The notes under the pieces are model-generated. The model saw only the letters and a program-made list of their open reading frames with translations. It ran no database searches and was not told the origin of the DNA. Source: Pseudomonadales bacterium (GTDB lineage: Bacteria > Pseudomonadota > Gammaproteobacteria > Pseudomonadales > Azotimanducaceae). From it: a stretch of 64,000 nucleotides of DNA. Numbering within the stretch: position 1 is the stretch's first letter; each line of letters starts with the position of its first letter. The stretch lies in NCBI GenBank assembly GCA_022827905.1, contig JAJEIQ010000004.1:1-64000 (forward strand), given 5' to 3'. The translations under genes and the position numbers were made by a program. Positions 24,589-34,437 of this stretch are shown one piece after another.

Positions 24589-26061
24589 ATGAAGATTCCG
24601 GTGAAGAATGAGCGCGGCGGTCCCCTGAACCGTCAAATCTACGAAGGGTTGCGTAACGACATAGTCAAGGGGATCTTGCCGGCCGGAACCCGGCTTCTCC
24701 CTTCCCGCGCCCTGGCCGAGGAACTCGGGGTCTCGCGCAACACCGTCCTGTTCGCCTATGAGCAATTGGCGGCGGAAGGACTCGTTGAGACGCGGACAGG
24801 TGCTGGCACCTTTGTGGTTCAGACCCTTGCGGCCGTGCGCTCTGAACGCGGCTCGCCGCGTGAGGGGGCTGATGGCATGGCGGAACATCTCTCAGCCGCC
24901 GCTCAGCGCATTGTCCAGACTTCAGCATCGGTCACCACCGAATGGGATTGGCGAAGCGCACCTGTGCGATACGACTTTCGCCACGGCGAAGGCGGGGACG
25001 AACGTCTCTCGCTGCGAGTTTGGACCAGACTGCTCGCACGCCGGGCCAGAAGCCTCTCCACGGACACGCTGGCCCATCCTTCACCCGCCGGTGCGCCCGC
25101 GTTGCGGGAGGAGTTGGCCAACTACCTTGCCCGCTCTCGAGGGGTTGTCTGTCACCCGGAACAAATCGTCGTGACGCACGGTTCCCAGCAGGTCATTGAC
25201 ATCTGCATGCGCCTGCTCGTTGATCCGGGGGACCCCGTGGTGGTCGAGGAACCCCACTATCGGGGCTACTCCATGTGCCTAGCCGCCTCCGGTGCGAAGG
25301 TCTTGCGTGCTCCCGTCGACGAACAAGGCATCATGGTCAATGTGCTAAAGGATGTTTCACGCGCCAAGATCGCATGCGTTACTCCATCGCACCAGTTTCC
25401 GACGGGAGCCGTTCTTTCCCTAGCCCGCCGCATGGAACTGCTGAACTGGGCAAGCCAGCGGGGAGCCGTCATTCTTGAAGACGACTACGACGGTGAGTTC
25501 CGGTACGCGGGGCGCCCGATCCAGTGCCTGCAGTCTCTTGACCACAGCGGATTGGTGATCTACGCGGGCTCCGCCTCAAAGATGATGTTTCCCTCGCTGA
25601 GAATCGGCTGGGCAGTCGTGCCTGAAAGCCTTGTGGAGACGTTTCGCCAACTGAGATTCTTAACTGATCGCATCAGCGCAACCTTGGAGCAATTGGCCTT
25701 CGCCGACTTCATCCGGGAAGGGGCTCTCGACCGCCACATACGCCGTATTCGCAAGCGCCAGAGGCGGCGGCGTGATGCGCTCGTTGAGGCGGTGCACCGC
25801 GAATTGGGCAGCCGCGTGGAGTTGCTGGGGACCAGCGCGGGATTTCATGCGCTGCTTCGATTGCCAGACTTGGCAAGCGACCGATTCCCTCTACTGCGCG
25901 AAGCGTGCAAGCAGCGCAACGTGGGAATCCATTCCGCCCTGCGCCACTACGACAAGGCGCCAGCCCACATGGAGTTGGTGCTCGGCTACGCTTCGCTCTC
26001 GGAGGAAAACATCAACGCGGGAATTGGACGGTTCCGGGAGGCATTGGATACGATTGGGTAG
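24589..26061 (+). CDS. MocR/PdxR-type GntR regulator with aminotransferase domain
   Basis: Transcription factor of 490 residues. The N-terminal GntR winged helix (about 1-75; LNRQIYEGLRNDIVKGILPA, LGVSRNTVLFAYEQLAAEGL) is fused to a fold-type I aminotransferase domain with the PLP-binding lysine at about 331 (GSASKMMFPSLRIGW) and DDYDGEFRY upstream. Relatives respond to PLP or to amino-compound adducts. The ATG at 24589 starts the GntR domain; the earlier ATG at 24532 lies in the operator-like region. It is divergent from the PNPOx-like gene, its probable target. Confidence 0.9.
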   Translation: MKIPVKNERGGPLNRQIYEGLRNDIVKGILPAGTRLLPSRALAEELGVSRNTVLFAYEQLAAEGLVETRTGAGTFVVQTLAAVRSERGSPREGADGMAEHLSAAAQRIVQTSASVTTEWDWRSAPVRYDFRHGEGGDERLSLRVWTRLLARRARSLSTDTLAHPSPAGAPALREELANYLARSRGVVCHPEQIVVTHGSQQVIDICMRLLVDPGDPVVVEEPHYRGYSMCLAASGAKVLRAPVDEQGIMVNVLKDVSRAKIACVTPSHQFPTGAVLSLARRMELLNWASQRGAVILEDDYDGEFRYAGRPIQCLQSLDHSGLVIYAGSASKMMFPSLRIGWAVVPESLVETFRQLRFLTDRISATLEQLAFADFIREGALDRHIRRIRKRQRRRRDALVEAVHRELGSRVELLGTSAGFHALLRLPDLASDRFPLLREACKQRNVGIHSALRHYDKAPAHMELVLGYASLSEENINAGIGRFREALDTIG

Positions 26062-26082
26062 TGATGCCGGTTGAATGGAGGG

Positions 26083-26107
26083 CCTGAGCAATGACCCGTG
26101 ACCACCT
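26083..26107 (+). repeat. 25-bp inverted repeat, right arm
   Basis: Perfect inverted copy of 24478-24502. It supplies the start codon and first codons (MTRDHL) of the serine hydrolase. The two arms lie in the 5' leaders of two unrelated genes on opposite sides of mocR. Confidence 0.85.
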
Positions 26108-27386
26108 ACAGGGAACTGCACGAAATATGCTGCGCCTGCTCTTGGTGTTCTGCTTGTTGCAGGCCACCGCAGGGCTGGCGCGGGAACCCGATGCGACGCC
26201 GGAGGAGGTTGGCCTTTCGACCGAGCGCCTAGCCCGATTTGCGAACTACACCAAGGCAATGGTTGAAGCCGGGAAGATTCCCGGGGCGACCATCGCGGTC
26301 TCCCGCTTCGGCAAGCTTGCGTACTTTGAAACCATCGGCTGGGCGGACATTGACGAGCGCAAGCCGACCCGGGCGGACACGCTGTACCGCCTTCACTCCA
26401 TGACAAAGCCGCTGTTCGCCGTAGCGACCATGACGCTGGTCGAGGAAGGGCGGCTCGGTCTTCGGGAGCCACTCTCCAAGTACATTCCCGAATTCGCGGA
26501 CGTGAAAGTACTCGCCGGAGGCACTGCGGATGCCCCCGAGCTCGAGGACCCCAAATCGACGCCCAATGTTGGCCAGTTGCTTTCGCAGACGGCGGGAATC
26601 GCAACCGGGGGTGACCTGTTCGCCGAAGGGGCCATTGGGGAAATCTATTCCAAGGCCGCGATTTTTGAAGGCAATCCAAGCGCTGAAGACATCGCCCAGC
26701 GAATCGCTCAATTGCCCTTGGCGGGCCATCCCGGCGAGATCTTCGTTTACGGCCTCTCTTTCGATGTGCTGGCACGGGTGCTGGAAGTCGCTTCCGGCCA
26801 GCCGCTCGACGAGTTCATTGCGCAGCGGCTGTTGGACCCGCTCGGCATGGAGGACACCTTTTTCGTCGTTCCTGAAGATAAGCTGCATCGTTTTTCGAAT
26901 TCCTATGACATAACCGGCCCGGGATCGTTGCAGGCGGTGACGGGGGCCGACCACATCGCGCGTTGGCAGCCCGGCAGGCCGTTTCTTTCCCCGAACAGCG
27001 GCATGGTGTCCACCGTTTCCGACTACCTGCGCTTTGCCCAGATGATGCTCAATGGCGGCGAGTTGGACGGGGCGCGCATCGTCTCGCGCAAGACGGTGGA
27101 ACTCATGACCGCCATCGTGGTTGAGAACGCGGAACTGGGGCTCATTCGGGCCGCGTTGCCGGGGTACGGCTATTCGCTGGGGTTTGGTGTGCTGGAAAAT
27201 CTTGCGGCATCGGCGAAGCCGGGTACGCTGGGCCAATACGAATGGGCGGGGTGGGGCGACACTTACTTTTTCGTGGACCCCAACGAGCAGTTGATTGGAT
27301 TGTTCTTCACCCAAGTTTATCCCGGAGGAACCTACGGCCTGCGAGAGTTGCTCACGAGCTTCACTTACCAAGCGTTGATCGACTGA
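26091..27386 (+). CDS. secreted beta-lactamase-family (class C) serine hydrolase
   Basis: Penicillin-binding-protein/esterase-type hydrolase of 431 residues. The nucleophile motif is SMTK (HSMTKPLFAVATM), and the second motif fits Y-x-S in FVYGLSFDVLAR. The signal peptide is MLRLLLVFCLLQATAGLA. The start is uncertain: 26091 lies in a 25-bp leader shared with the PNPOx-like gene, while an ATG at 26127 starts the signal peptide directly. Substrates of this family range from esters to peptides, and resistance activity is not implied. A paralogue is at 43948-45255. Confidence 0.87.
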   Translation: MTRDHLQGTARNMLRLLLVFCLLQATAGLAREPDATPEEVGLSTERLARFANYTKAMVEAGKIPGATIAVSRFGKLAYFETIGWADIDERKPTRADTLYRLHSMTKPLFAVATMTLVEEGRLGLREPLSKYIPEFADVKVLAGGTADAPELEDPKSTPNVGQLLSQTAGIATGGDLFAEGAIGEIYSKAAIFEGNPSAEDIAQRIAQLPLAGHPGEIFVYGLSFDVLARVLEVASGQPLDEFIAQRLLDPLGMEDTFFVVPEDKLHRFSNSYDITGPGSLQAVTGADHIARWQPGRPFLSPNSGMVSTVSDYLRFAQMMLNGGELDGARIVSRKTVELMTAIVVENAELGLIRAALPGYGYSLGFGVLENLAASAKPGTLGQYEWAGWGDTYFFVDPNEQLIGLFFTQVYPGGTYGLRELLTSFTYQALID

Positions 27387-27450
27387 AAGGGAAGAGCTGA
27401 GTCCTTCAGCGTCAACAGAGCTCCCGAATCGCCGAAGAACGGCCAACGAG

Positions 27451-27864
27451 ATGATCATACGACCCGCCACCGGCGCCGACCGTTCCAGCGTCGTCGCTCT
27501 TTGGGAAACAGTCTTTCCAGACGATCCCCCGCACAACGCCCCTTCAAAGGTGTTCGACGCCAAACTCGCCGTGCAGGACGACTTGCTATTGGTCGCGGTG
27601 GATGAGAACGCGGTGATCGGCACCACGATGGCGGGATATGACGGCTTCCGAGGTTGGCTTAACAGGGTCGCCGTCCTGCCGCAGCATCAGCGCCGGGGCG
27701 TGGCCACAGCACTTGTCCATCATGCCATGCGCCAGTTGCGCACCGCCGGCTGCACCAAGGTCAACATTCAAATTCGGTCCACGAACGCCGAAGTTCGCGG
27801 ATTCTATGAATCGCTCGGATTCGATGTCGAAGAACGCCTGAGCATGGCAAGGCATATCGGCTGA
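27451..27864 (+). CDS. GNAT-family N-acetyltransferase
   Basis: Acetyl-CoA-dependent N-acyltransferase of 137 residues. It starts MIIRPATGADRSSVVALW; the acetyl-CoA loop is VLPQHQRRGVATALV (about 74-88), and the C-terminal VRGFYESLGFDVEERLSM fits motif B. It resembles YpeA-type acetyltransferases; the substrate is unknown. It is a stand-alone gene 64 bases after the serine hydrolase. Confidence 0.85.
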   Translation: MIIRPATGADRSSVVALWETVFPDDPPHNAPSKVFDAKLAVQDDLLLVAVDENAVIGTTMAGYDGFRGWLNRVAVLPQHQRRGVATALVHHAMRQLRTAGCTKVNIQIRSTNAEVRGFYESLGFDVEERLSMARHIG

Positions 27865-28027
27865 GCCGTCCCTCCTCGACCGAGCATCTGGCTGGTATCA
27901 GCGATCCGCCGCGCTGGGACGAGCTGAGGGCGCGCAGAAAACAGGAAATCGGTAGCCGTAGCTATCGCGTTGTAGGACAATGCACCCGATCGCCCCCTCA
28001 GCATCAACTAAAGGAAGGTGTGGGAAG

Positions 28028-29560
28028 ATGTCTAACATTGCGGACGGAGATGTTCTGACGTTGACGGAGGCGGCTCGATTGATCCGGGTCAGCGACAAGA
28101 CCTTGGGGGACATGGCGCGAACGCGCCGCATCCCTTCCCAGAAGGTTGGCCGGGAGTGGCGGTTTCTGCGCAGTGCCTTGGAAACTTGGCTCTCAGGAGA
28201 AGACCGGCCGGCACCCACGTCGGCCCTTGTTAGGGAGGCGGCGACCCAGTACGAACTGCCTCTAACCGGATTCCGTGACACAGCGTTTACGGAAAACCGC
28301 AATCAAGCCTTGCACCGATGGGTGCCATGGATTGCTGGATTCTCCGGTTCCTTCGTCGAAGGGGTGCTCAACGAGTTCGGAGGAAAGCACAGGCGGCTGC
28401 GGGTGCTAGACCCGTTTGCTGGGGTCGGCACGACGCTTATTGAGTCGCTTCGACGCGGACATGAGGCGGTCGGCTTTGAAATCAACCCTTACGCGGCGAT
28501 GGCCTGTCGGGCGAAGGTTCGCGTTGGCAACTATGACTTGGACCAATTCCAAACGGCCATAGGCCGCTTTGACGACTTTGCCGACGAGAAGCTGTGGCTG
28601 GACGAAGCGCCGTCCTTTGCTCCGCCCCCCGGGTTCAAAAGCCGGGTGCCTTTCTTCAGCCCCTCCATCGAAAGGCAGGTGCTCGCCTGCTTGGACTTCA
28701 TCCACCACGACACCGCCGATTGGGTGAAGGAGCTTTTCCAGATCGCTTTCGGCGCCGTGATGGTCAGCTTTTCCAACTACTCCTACGAACCCAGCCTCGG
28801 TACGCGTGCAGGCGCAGGCAAGCCGAATGTGGAGCATGCGGATGTGGTCGCCGTCATCAAGCGCAAGCTCAACGAGATGGCGGAAGACATCGCGAGCTTC
28901 CAGGAGGAGTTAAGCGAGCATGGGGATCTACCTGCAGCCGTTGTTCACCCCTTGTCCTATCTGGAGCACAGCGACCGGCTTGAACCCCACAGCATTGACG
29001 TGCTCATCACCTCACCACCCTATTTGAACAACTACCACTACATCCGCAACACTCGGCCTCATTTGTTTTGGTTGGGAATGGTGCAGCAAACTGCGGATCT
29101 GAAGGAGATTGAGTGCAGAAGCTTCGGTCAGTTCTGGCAAACGGTTCGCACTGGACCAGAGGTGCCCTTGCAGCCAGACCTTCCCCATTTGGCGGACTTG
29201 ATCGATGAACTCAGGGGCCGACATGCCGAAAAGGGCGCGTACGGTGGCCCCGGCTGGGCCAACTACGCCGCCACCTACTTCAATGACTGCCAACGATTCT
29301 GTGCACAAACCCGTGAGCGCATGCGCAGCGGCGGCACTGTCGTCGCAGTCATCGGGAACAACATCCTGCAGGGCATCGAGTTCAAGACGGACCGTCTTTT
29401 CGCGGAAATTGCGGAAGGCGAGGGTTTCCGTTGCGTCCGTTTCCACGAGGTGCGCAGCAAGCGCACCGGCAACAGCATCGTCAATTCATCGGTGCGCTCT
29501 GATGCGGTAACGCAGAGGGTCAAGCTCTACGAAACTGCTGTGGAATTGCGGGCGGCTTGA
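28028..29560 (+). CDS. DNA methyltransferase with N-terminal excisionase-type HTH (type II R-M)
   Basis: AdoMet-dependent amino-methyltransferase of 510 residues. Residues 8-57 are an excisionase/MerR-like helix-turn-helix (LTLTEAARLIRVSDKTLGDM, VGREWRFLRSALETWL). Motif I, VLDPFAGVGTTLIES, is at about 126-140, and catalytic motif IV TSPPY at about 327. The order I - long insert (about 190 residues, probable target recognition) - IV is alpha-like. The SPPY form suggests N4-cytosine or N6-adenine methylation. The ATG at 28028 follows AAGGAAGGTGTGGGAAG. It converges on the restriction gene, 32 bases apart. The HTH fusion may allow self-regulation. Confidence 0.88.
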   Translation: MSNIADGDVLTLTEAARLIRVSDKTLGDMARTRRIPSQKVGREWRFLRSALETWLSGEDRPAPTSALVREAATQYELPLTGFRDTAFTENRNQALHRWVPWIAGFSGSFVEGVLNEFGGKHRRLRVLDPFAGVGTTLIESLRRGHEAVGFEINPYAAMACRAKVRVGNYDLDQFQTAIGRFDDFADEKLWLDEAPSFAPPPGFKSRVPFFSPSIERQVLACLDFIHHDTADWVKELFQIAFGAVMVSFSNYSYEPSLGTRAGAGKPNVEHADVVAVIKRKLNEMAEDIASFQEELSEHGDLPAAVVHPLSYLEHSDRLEPHSIDVLITSPPYLNNYHYIRNTRPHLFWLGMVQQTADLKEIECRSFGQFWQTVRTGPEVPLQPDLPHLADLIDELRGRHAEKGAYGGPGWANYAATYFNDCQRFCAQTRERMRSGGTVVAVIGNNILQGIEFKTDRLFAEIAEGEGFRCVRFHEVRSKRTGNSIVNSSVRSDAVTQRVKLYETAVELRAA

Positions 29561-29592
29561 GTCCAAATCCACATGCGCGTGGTTATCCTTGG

Positions 29593-30177
29593 CTACGCCG
29601 AGCGCTGCAAGGCATCGACTATTCGAGCCTGAATTTGGTCTGCGGTCTCTTCCGGCTGGAGTTTGTCGGCCCATTCGCGTCCCGGATGCACCACATCCCA
29701 TCGCGGGCGGCGCATATTGTCTCGTCCCCGTCCGGGGGCGTGATTGCCGAAACCATCTGCAACGGTGTTCCAAACAGGTTGAAAGCGATTCAGTAGGAAC
29801 TGCTCCGCCAAACTGACCCAAACCGGAGCGACTACGAGGTAGCGGCACCCAAATTCAACGAGATTCAAGTTCTTTGCCGCCTCTATGGATTTGGCGTGGT
29901 TCCGTAAGCGGTTGTACAAAGTCGTGCCGGCAGCGTGGGCGACTTGCTCGCCACGCCGCGTACTCCTGGCATCGGCCTTCCCAACGTAGATCGGAATGCT
30001 GAACTCACTTGAGGAAATGGACCGGTAGTAGTCCAAATCACCCGTGTAATAGAGTGCGTAAACGCCCGAACCGTTGAATCGTTCCGGTGGCAGCTCGACG
30101 GGAGCAACTTCAAGCAGCGAATCCACAACGCTTTTCGCTAAGTTATCGTAGTCAAGAGGATCGTAGGCATCAGCCAT
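29593..30177 (-). CDS. Eco29kI-family GIY-YIG restriction endonuclease
   Basis: Type II restriction enzyme of 194 residues. The GIY-YIG elements are GVYALYYTG (from 38) and PIYVGKADA (from 62), with a catalytic Arg in LYNRLRNHAK (about 90) and the Glu in SLAEQFLLNRFQPVWN (E125). The asparagines near 130 and 137 fit the family. Eco29kI itself cuts CCGCGG; whether this relative shares that site is unknown. The start at 30177 (MADAYDPLDYDN) is preferred; an in-frame ATG at 30270 adds 31 unmatched residues. It is convergent with its methyltransferase. Confidence 0.88.
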   Translation of the reverse strand: MADAYDPLDYDNLAKSVVDSLLEVAPVELPPERFNGSGVYALYYTGDLDYYRSISSSEFSIPIYVGKADARSTRRGEQVAHAAGTTLYNRLRNHAKSIEAAKNLNLVEFGCRYLVVAPVWVSLAEQFLLNRFQPVWNTVADGFGNHAPGRGRDNMRRPRWDVVHPGREWADKLQPEETADQIQARIVDALQRSA

Positions 30178-30298
30178 GGTTCGGTGCCGTCTAGTTACTC
30201 GATTTTGGGGAACGCCAATCTTGCAAGTTCTATGCGAACGTTTCAAGATTCGGAGGATCGAAAAATTCAAAGATAAGTCAAACAGTTAGATCGATCTC

Positions 30299-31960
30299 AT
30301 GGAAGCCGACTTCGTCATCGTGGGTGCCGGTTCGGCGGGCTGCGCCCTGGCCTACCGCCTGTCCGAAGACCGGCGCAACAGCGTGGTCCTGATCGAGCAC
30401 GGCGGCCGCGGTCGTGGCCCGTTGATCCAGATGCCGGGGGCGCTCTCCTATCCGATGAACATGAGGCGCTACGACTGGGGGCTCGGCACCGAACCGGAGC
30501 CCGCCCTCGGTGGCCGGCGGCTGGCCGTTCCGCGCGGCAAGGTGCTGGGCGGCTCTTCGTCGATCAACGGCATGGTCTATGTGCGCGGACACGCCCGGGA
30601 TTTCGATCACTGGGCGGCAAGCGGCGCGCGGGGCTGGGCCTACGCCGATGTGCTGCCGTACTTTCAGCGCTTGGAGGACTGGCACGACTGCGGGCACGGC
30701 GGCGATGCGGGTTGGCGCGGCTCCGGCGGGCCGGTGCGGGTCACGCGGGCGGCGCGGTTGCATCCGTTGGCGAACGCCTTCATTCAGGCAGGGGTCGAGG
30801 CGGGCTATCCTGCCACCACGGATTGCAACGGCCACCAGCAGGAGGGTTTTGGCCCCTTCGACCGAACCATCTGGAAAGGGCAGCGCTGGTCGGCGGCACG
30901 GGCCTACCTGCGCACCGCATTGGCACGGCCGAACCTGCAGTTGGTTCGGGGCCTCGCCCGATCAGTGCGGATCGCCACTGGCCGGACCGAGGGCGTCGAA
31001 GTGCGGCAGGGGCGGCGCATCACCTTGGTCCGCGCGCGCCGGGAAGTGATTCTTGCCGCCTCGGCCATCCATTCGCCCAAACTACTGCTGCTCTCCGGCA
31101 TCGGCCCGGCCCAGGCGTTGGAGAGGCTCAAACTGCCGGTGGTCGCGGACCGGCCCGGCGTCGGCCGGAACTTGCAGGACCACTTGGAAGTCACCGTGCA
31201 GGTGGCTTGTCGGCAGCCCATCACCTTGCACCGCCACTGGAATCTGTTCGGCAAGGCATGGACCGGCGCCCAATGGCTTTGCGCGCGAACCGGCCCCGGC
31301 GCCTCCAACCACTTCGATGCCGGCGCCTTCATCCGTTCCGAAGAGGGGGTGGAATACCCGGACATACAGCTTCACTTCCTGCCCATCGCGGTGCGCTACG
31401 ATGGCCAAACGGCAGCCCAAGGGCACGGCTTCCAAGTTCATGTCGGGCCCATGCGCTCGCCCTCCCGGGGCACGGTCGCCTTGGGTTCCGAGGACCCTGA
31501 GTCACCCCCGGTGATTCGATTCAACGCCATGAGCCAAGCGCAGGACTGGGTGGAATTCCGCCGCTGCATCCGGCTGACGCGGGAGATACTCTCCCAAGAG
31601 GCGTTGCGGCCCTACGCGAGCGGCGAAATCCAGCCTGGCGAAGCCGTTCGCAGCGATGAGCAGATTGATGCCTTCATCGCCGCCAACGCCGAGAGTGCCT
31701 ACCACCCCTGTGGCACCTGCCGCATGGGCACTCGCGATGATCCGAAGGCCGTGGTGGACCCCGACTGCCGCGTCATTGGCGTCGATGGCCTGCGCGTCGC
31801 TGACAGTTCGATCTTTCCGCGCATCACCAACGGCAACCTGAACGCGCCATCCATGATGGTGGGAGAGAAGGCGGCGGATCACATCTTGGGACGGAAACGG
31901 CTTGCCACACAGGATGCAGCACCTTGGATCCACCCCAACTGGAAGCAGGCGCAGCGATAG
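30299..31960 (+). CDS. GMC-family oxidoreductase, choline dehydrogenase-like
   Basis: FAD-dependent alcohol oxidase/dehydrogenase of 553 residues. The dinucleotide motif is [14 protein letters not shown] (from about residue 7). GMC signatures include [19 protein letters not shown] and [12 protein letters not shown], and the catalytic His lies in [12 protein letters not shown] (about H469). It is closest in pattern to BetA, which turns choline into betaine aldehyde, but GMC substrates vary widely. It is convergent with the MttB-like gene and close to the corrinoid methyl-transfer genes, which favours choline or a related alcohol. Confidence 0.85.
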   Translation: MEADFVIVGAGSAGCALAYRLSEDRRNSVVLIEHGGRGRGPLIQMPGALSYPMNMRRYDWGLGTEPEPALGGRRLAVPRGKVLGGSSSINGMVYVRGHARDFDHWAASGARGWAYADVLPYFQRLEDWHDCGHGGDAGWRGSGGPVRVTRAARLHPLANAFIQAGVEAGYPATTDCNGHQQEGFGPFDRTIWKGQRWSAARAYLRTALARPNLQLVRGLARSVRIATGRTEGVEVRQGRRITLVRARREVILAASAIHSPKLLLLSGIGPAQALERLKLPVVADRPGVGRNLQDHLEVTVQVACRQPITLHRHWNLFGKAWTGAQWLCARTGPGASNHFDAGAFIRSEEGVEYPDIQLHFLPIAVRYDGQTAAQGHGFQVHVGPMRSPSRGTVALGSEDPESPPVIRFNAMSQAQDWVEFRRCIRLTREILSQEALRPYASGEIQPGEAVRSDEQIDAFIAANAESAYHPCGTCRMGTRDDPKAVVDPDCRVIGVDGLRVADSSIFPRITNGNLNAPSMMVGEKAADHILGRKRLATQDAAPWIHPNWKQAQR

Positions 31961-31979
31961 CCGCCGCTCCGGGCTGGTC

Positions 31980-33530
31980 CTAAACGTCGGAGTCCGGCAT
32001 GGCGGCCTTCCGCTGGGCGATGTAGTCGAGCAGCGCTTCGTTCAGCCCTGGGTCGATGGGCGGCATTTCGTACTCCTCGAGCATTCGCTTCCAAACTTGA
32101 TTGGCGCGCTGGTCGGCGTCGAGGCGTCCTTCCTCGCGCCACTGCTCGAAGCTGTTGTTGTCGTTGATGCTCGACTGGTAGAAGGCGGTGGCGAAGTTGG
32201 CCTGGGTGTGGGCGCAGCCTAGGAAGTGGCTGCCGGGGCCGACTTCGCGGATGGCGTCCAGGGCCTGGCCGTTTTCCGATAGATCCACGCCTTCGCTGAA
32301 GGTTTGCAGCATGCCTAGCTGATCAAGGTCCATGGCGAATTTCTCGTAGCTCATCACCAGCCCGCCCTCCAACCAGCCCGCCGCATGCAGGACGAAGTTG
32401 GCGCCGGCCAACAAGGTGGGCTGCAGGGTGTTGGCGCTCTCGAAAGCGGCTTGGGCGTCGGCGATCTTGGATGCCGAGAGGGCGCCGCCGCTGCGGTAGG
32501 GCAGCCCGAGGCGCCGGGCCAGCTGGCCCGCACCATAAACCACCAAGGCCGCTTCCGGGGAGCCGAAGGTGGGTGCCCCGGACTGCATGGAAATGGAGCT
32601 TGAGAAGGTGCCGAACACGCAGGGCGCACCGGGTGCGATCAATTGCAGCAGGCAAACCCCGGCCAGCACCTCCGCGAGAATCTGCGCCAGCGTGCCCGCC
32701 GCGGTGACCGGCGACATGGCTCCGGAGAGGATGAACGGCGAGACGATGCAGGCTTGGTTGTTGCGCGCATAGACCTTGGCGGCGCCGAGCATGGTGGCGT
32801 CGAAGGTCATTGGGGAATTGGCGTTGATGAGCGCAGTGACGACGGTCCTTTTGCGCAGGAAGTCCTCGCCGAACAGGATCTTCGCCATCGCCACGGTGTC
32901 CTCGGCCCGTTCCGGGTGGGTGACCGAGCCCATGAACGCCTTGTCGCTGTAGCGCATGTGGGCGTAGACCATGTCCAGATGGCGCTTGTTGACGGGAACG
33001 TCCACCGGCTCGCAGACCGTGCCCCCGGAATGGTGCATGTAGGGCGACAGGTAGGAGAGCTTCACGAAGTTTCGGAAATCCTCCAAGGTGGCGTAGCGCC
33101 GCCCGCCCTCAAGGTCGCGCACGAACGGCGGCCCGTAGCCCGGCGCAAAGACTGTGTGTGGGCCGCCAATGCGGACGTTGCGGCTGGGGTTGCGGGCGTG
33201 CTGGACGAATTCCCGAGGCGCATGGGCCTGGATGACGGATCGGCACAGGCCACGCGGAAAGCGCACCCGCTCGTGCTCCACCTCAGCGCCTGCTTCCTTG
33301 AGGACCGCAAGCGCTTCGGGATCGTCGCGAAACTCGATGCCGACCTCCTCAAGCAACTGGTCGGCGTTGCGCTCAATGAGTTCCAAGCCCTCTTCGTCGA
33401 GCACCTCCAAGGGCTTGATGCGGCGGGTGATGTAAGAGGCTGCTTCCACCTGCGTTTCCTGACGGGCCTTTATGCGCGCCGCCCGCCCGCCGCTGCGCCT
33501 GCCACCTGCCCGTTGACCACTCACTGCCAT
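31980..33530 (-). CDS. MttB-family (non-pyrrolysine) corrinoid methyltransferase, MtgB-like
   Basis: Transfers a methyl group from a quaternary amine such as glycine betaine to a corrinoid protein. It has 516 residues in a TIM-barrel of the trimethylamine methyltransferase family (LEVLDEEGLELIERNADQLL, FAPGYGPPFVRDLEGGRR, GSVTHPERAEDTVAMA, GPGSHFLGCAHT). The frame has no internal TAG, so no pyrrolysine is used, as in MtgB. The ATG at 33530 is preferred to one at 33650. An N-terminal basic Gly/Arg-rich stretch precedes the domain. It is divergent from the DUF1638 operon, 230 bases apart. No cognate corrinoid protein is seen. Confidence 0.87.
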   Translation of the reverse strand: MAVSGQRAGGRRSGGRAARIKARQETQVEAASYITRRIKPLEVLDEEGLELIERNADQLLEEVGIEFRDDPEALAVLKEAGAEVEHERVRFPRGLCRSVIQAHAPREFVQHARNPSRNVRIGGPHTVFAPGYGPPFVRDLEGGRRYATLEDFRNFVKLSYLSPYMHHSGGTVCEPVDVPVNKRHLDMVYAHMRYSDKAFMGSVTHPERAEDTVAMAKILFGEDFLRKRTVVTALINANSPMTFDATMLGAAKVYARNNQACIVSPFILSGAMSPVTAAGTLAQILAEVLAGVCLLQLIAPGAPCVFGTFSSSISMQSGAPTFGSPEAALVVYGAGQLARRLGLPYRSGGALSASKIADAQAAFESANTLQPTLLAGANFVLHAAGWLEGGLVMSYEKFAMDLDQLGMLQTFSEGVDLSENGQALDAIREVGPGSHFLGCAHTQANFATAFYQSSINDNNSFEQWREEGRLDADQRANQVWKRMLEEYEMPPIDPGLNEALLDYIAQRKAAMPDSDV

Positions 33531-33760
33531 GTTCTCCGCTTTGGAATCGAAGCGGCAGTATGGTGGGTCAACTAGCGCCCTTGTGTACCTGTTGCGACCC
33601 CGGACTGCTAGGTTGCGCCACGGGAAGGCAACGTTGGGGTTTGCTTCCACTTCGCTAGTCGTTTTTGCATAAGCCCGTGTCGCCTTGAAAGCGGCTTGCG
33701 CTCAAGGCCAGGCATAGGCTTGCGCCCGCTTGGCGATAGGCTTCTCAACGGAGTTTGCGC

Positions 33761-34429
33761 ATGTCCGACGGTGACCGCCTCGATTTGACCGCGCTCGACG
33801 ACGGGGCGCTCTTGCCGCAAAAGCAGGAAGCTCCGCTCGGCATCATCGCTTGCGGAGCCATCGCCCGGGAACTGGTTCAGCTGGGCCGCATCAACCGTTG
33901 GACCCACTTCAAGCTGTATTGTCTGCCTGCCGATTTGCACAACCGCCCAGCACGGATTCCGGCAGCGGTGGCGGCGAAGATCACAGCGGTCAAGCGCCGT
34001 CACGACCGGGTGCTGGTTGGCTACGGCGACTGCGGCACTGGTGGGGCGCTCGATGCGGTGCTAGAGGAGGCCGGGGTCGAACGCCTGCCGGGCGCCCACT
34101 GCTACGAGTTCCTGGCTGGCACGGAGCGCTTCGATGCGCTCATGGACGAGGAGCCCGGCAGCTATTTCCTGACCGACTTCCTGGTCCGCCACTTCGACCG
34201 CCTGATTGTCCGGGGGCTCGGACTCGACCGCTTTCCGCAGTTGCTCGGCGACTACTTCGGCAACTACCAGCGGGTGGTGCATCTCGCCCAAAGCGGGGAG
34301 GCCGGGCTGCGCGAAGCCGCCGCCCGGCACGCCAGCGCCTTGAACCTTGCCTTCGAGTACCGTTACACCGGCTTCGCGCCCCTTCGCCAAGCGTTGGAAG
34401 CGCACGATTTGGTCTGGCGAGCCGCCTGA
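33761..34429 (+). CDS. DUF1638 domain protein
   Basis: A protein of 222 residues. The DUF1638 pattern is clear: LGIIACGAIARELVQL, KLYCLPADLHNRPARIP, VLVGYGDCGTGGALD, HCYEFLAGTERFDALM and GSYFLTDFLVRHF. Conserved Cys and His residues are compatible with metal or corrinoid handling, but no activity is established. DUF1638 genes often travel with corrinoid methyltransferase genes, as here. The ATG at 33761 follows a TTG start candidate six bases upstream. It is the first gene of a five-gene plus-strand operon. Confidence 0.85.
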   Translation: MSDGDRLDLTALDDGALLPQKQEAPLGIIACGAIARELVQLGRINRWTHFKLYCLPADLHNRPARIPAAVAAKITAVKRRHDRVLVGYGDCGTGGALDAVLEEAGVERLPGAHCYEFLAGTERFDALMDEEPGSYFLTDFLVRHFDRLIVRGLGLDRFPQLLGDYFGNYQRVVHLAQSGEAGLREAAARHASALNLAFEYRYTGFAPLRQALEAHDLVWRAA

Positions 34430-34437
34430 GAGCCATC

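Noticed and set aside
31980-33530. Pyrrolysine use in the MttB homologue
   Set aside because: No in-frame TAG is read through; the frame is continuous, and no pyl genes are seen.
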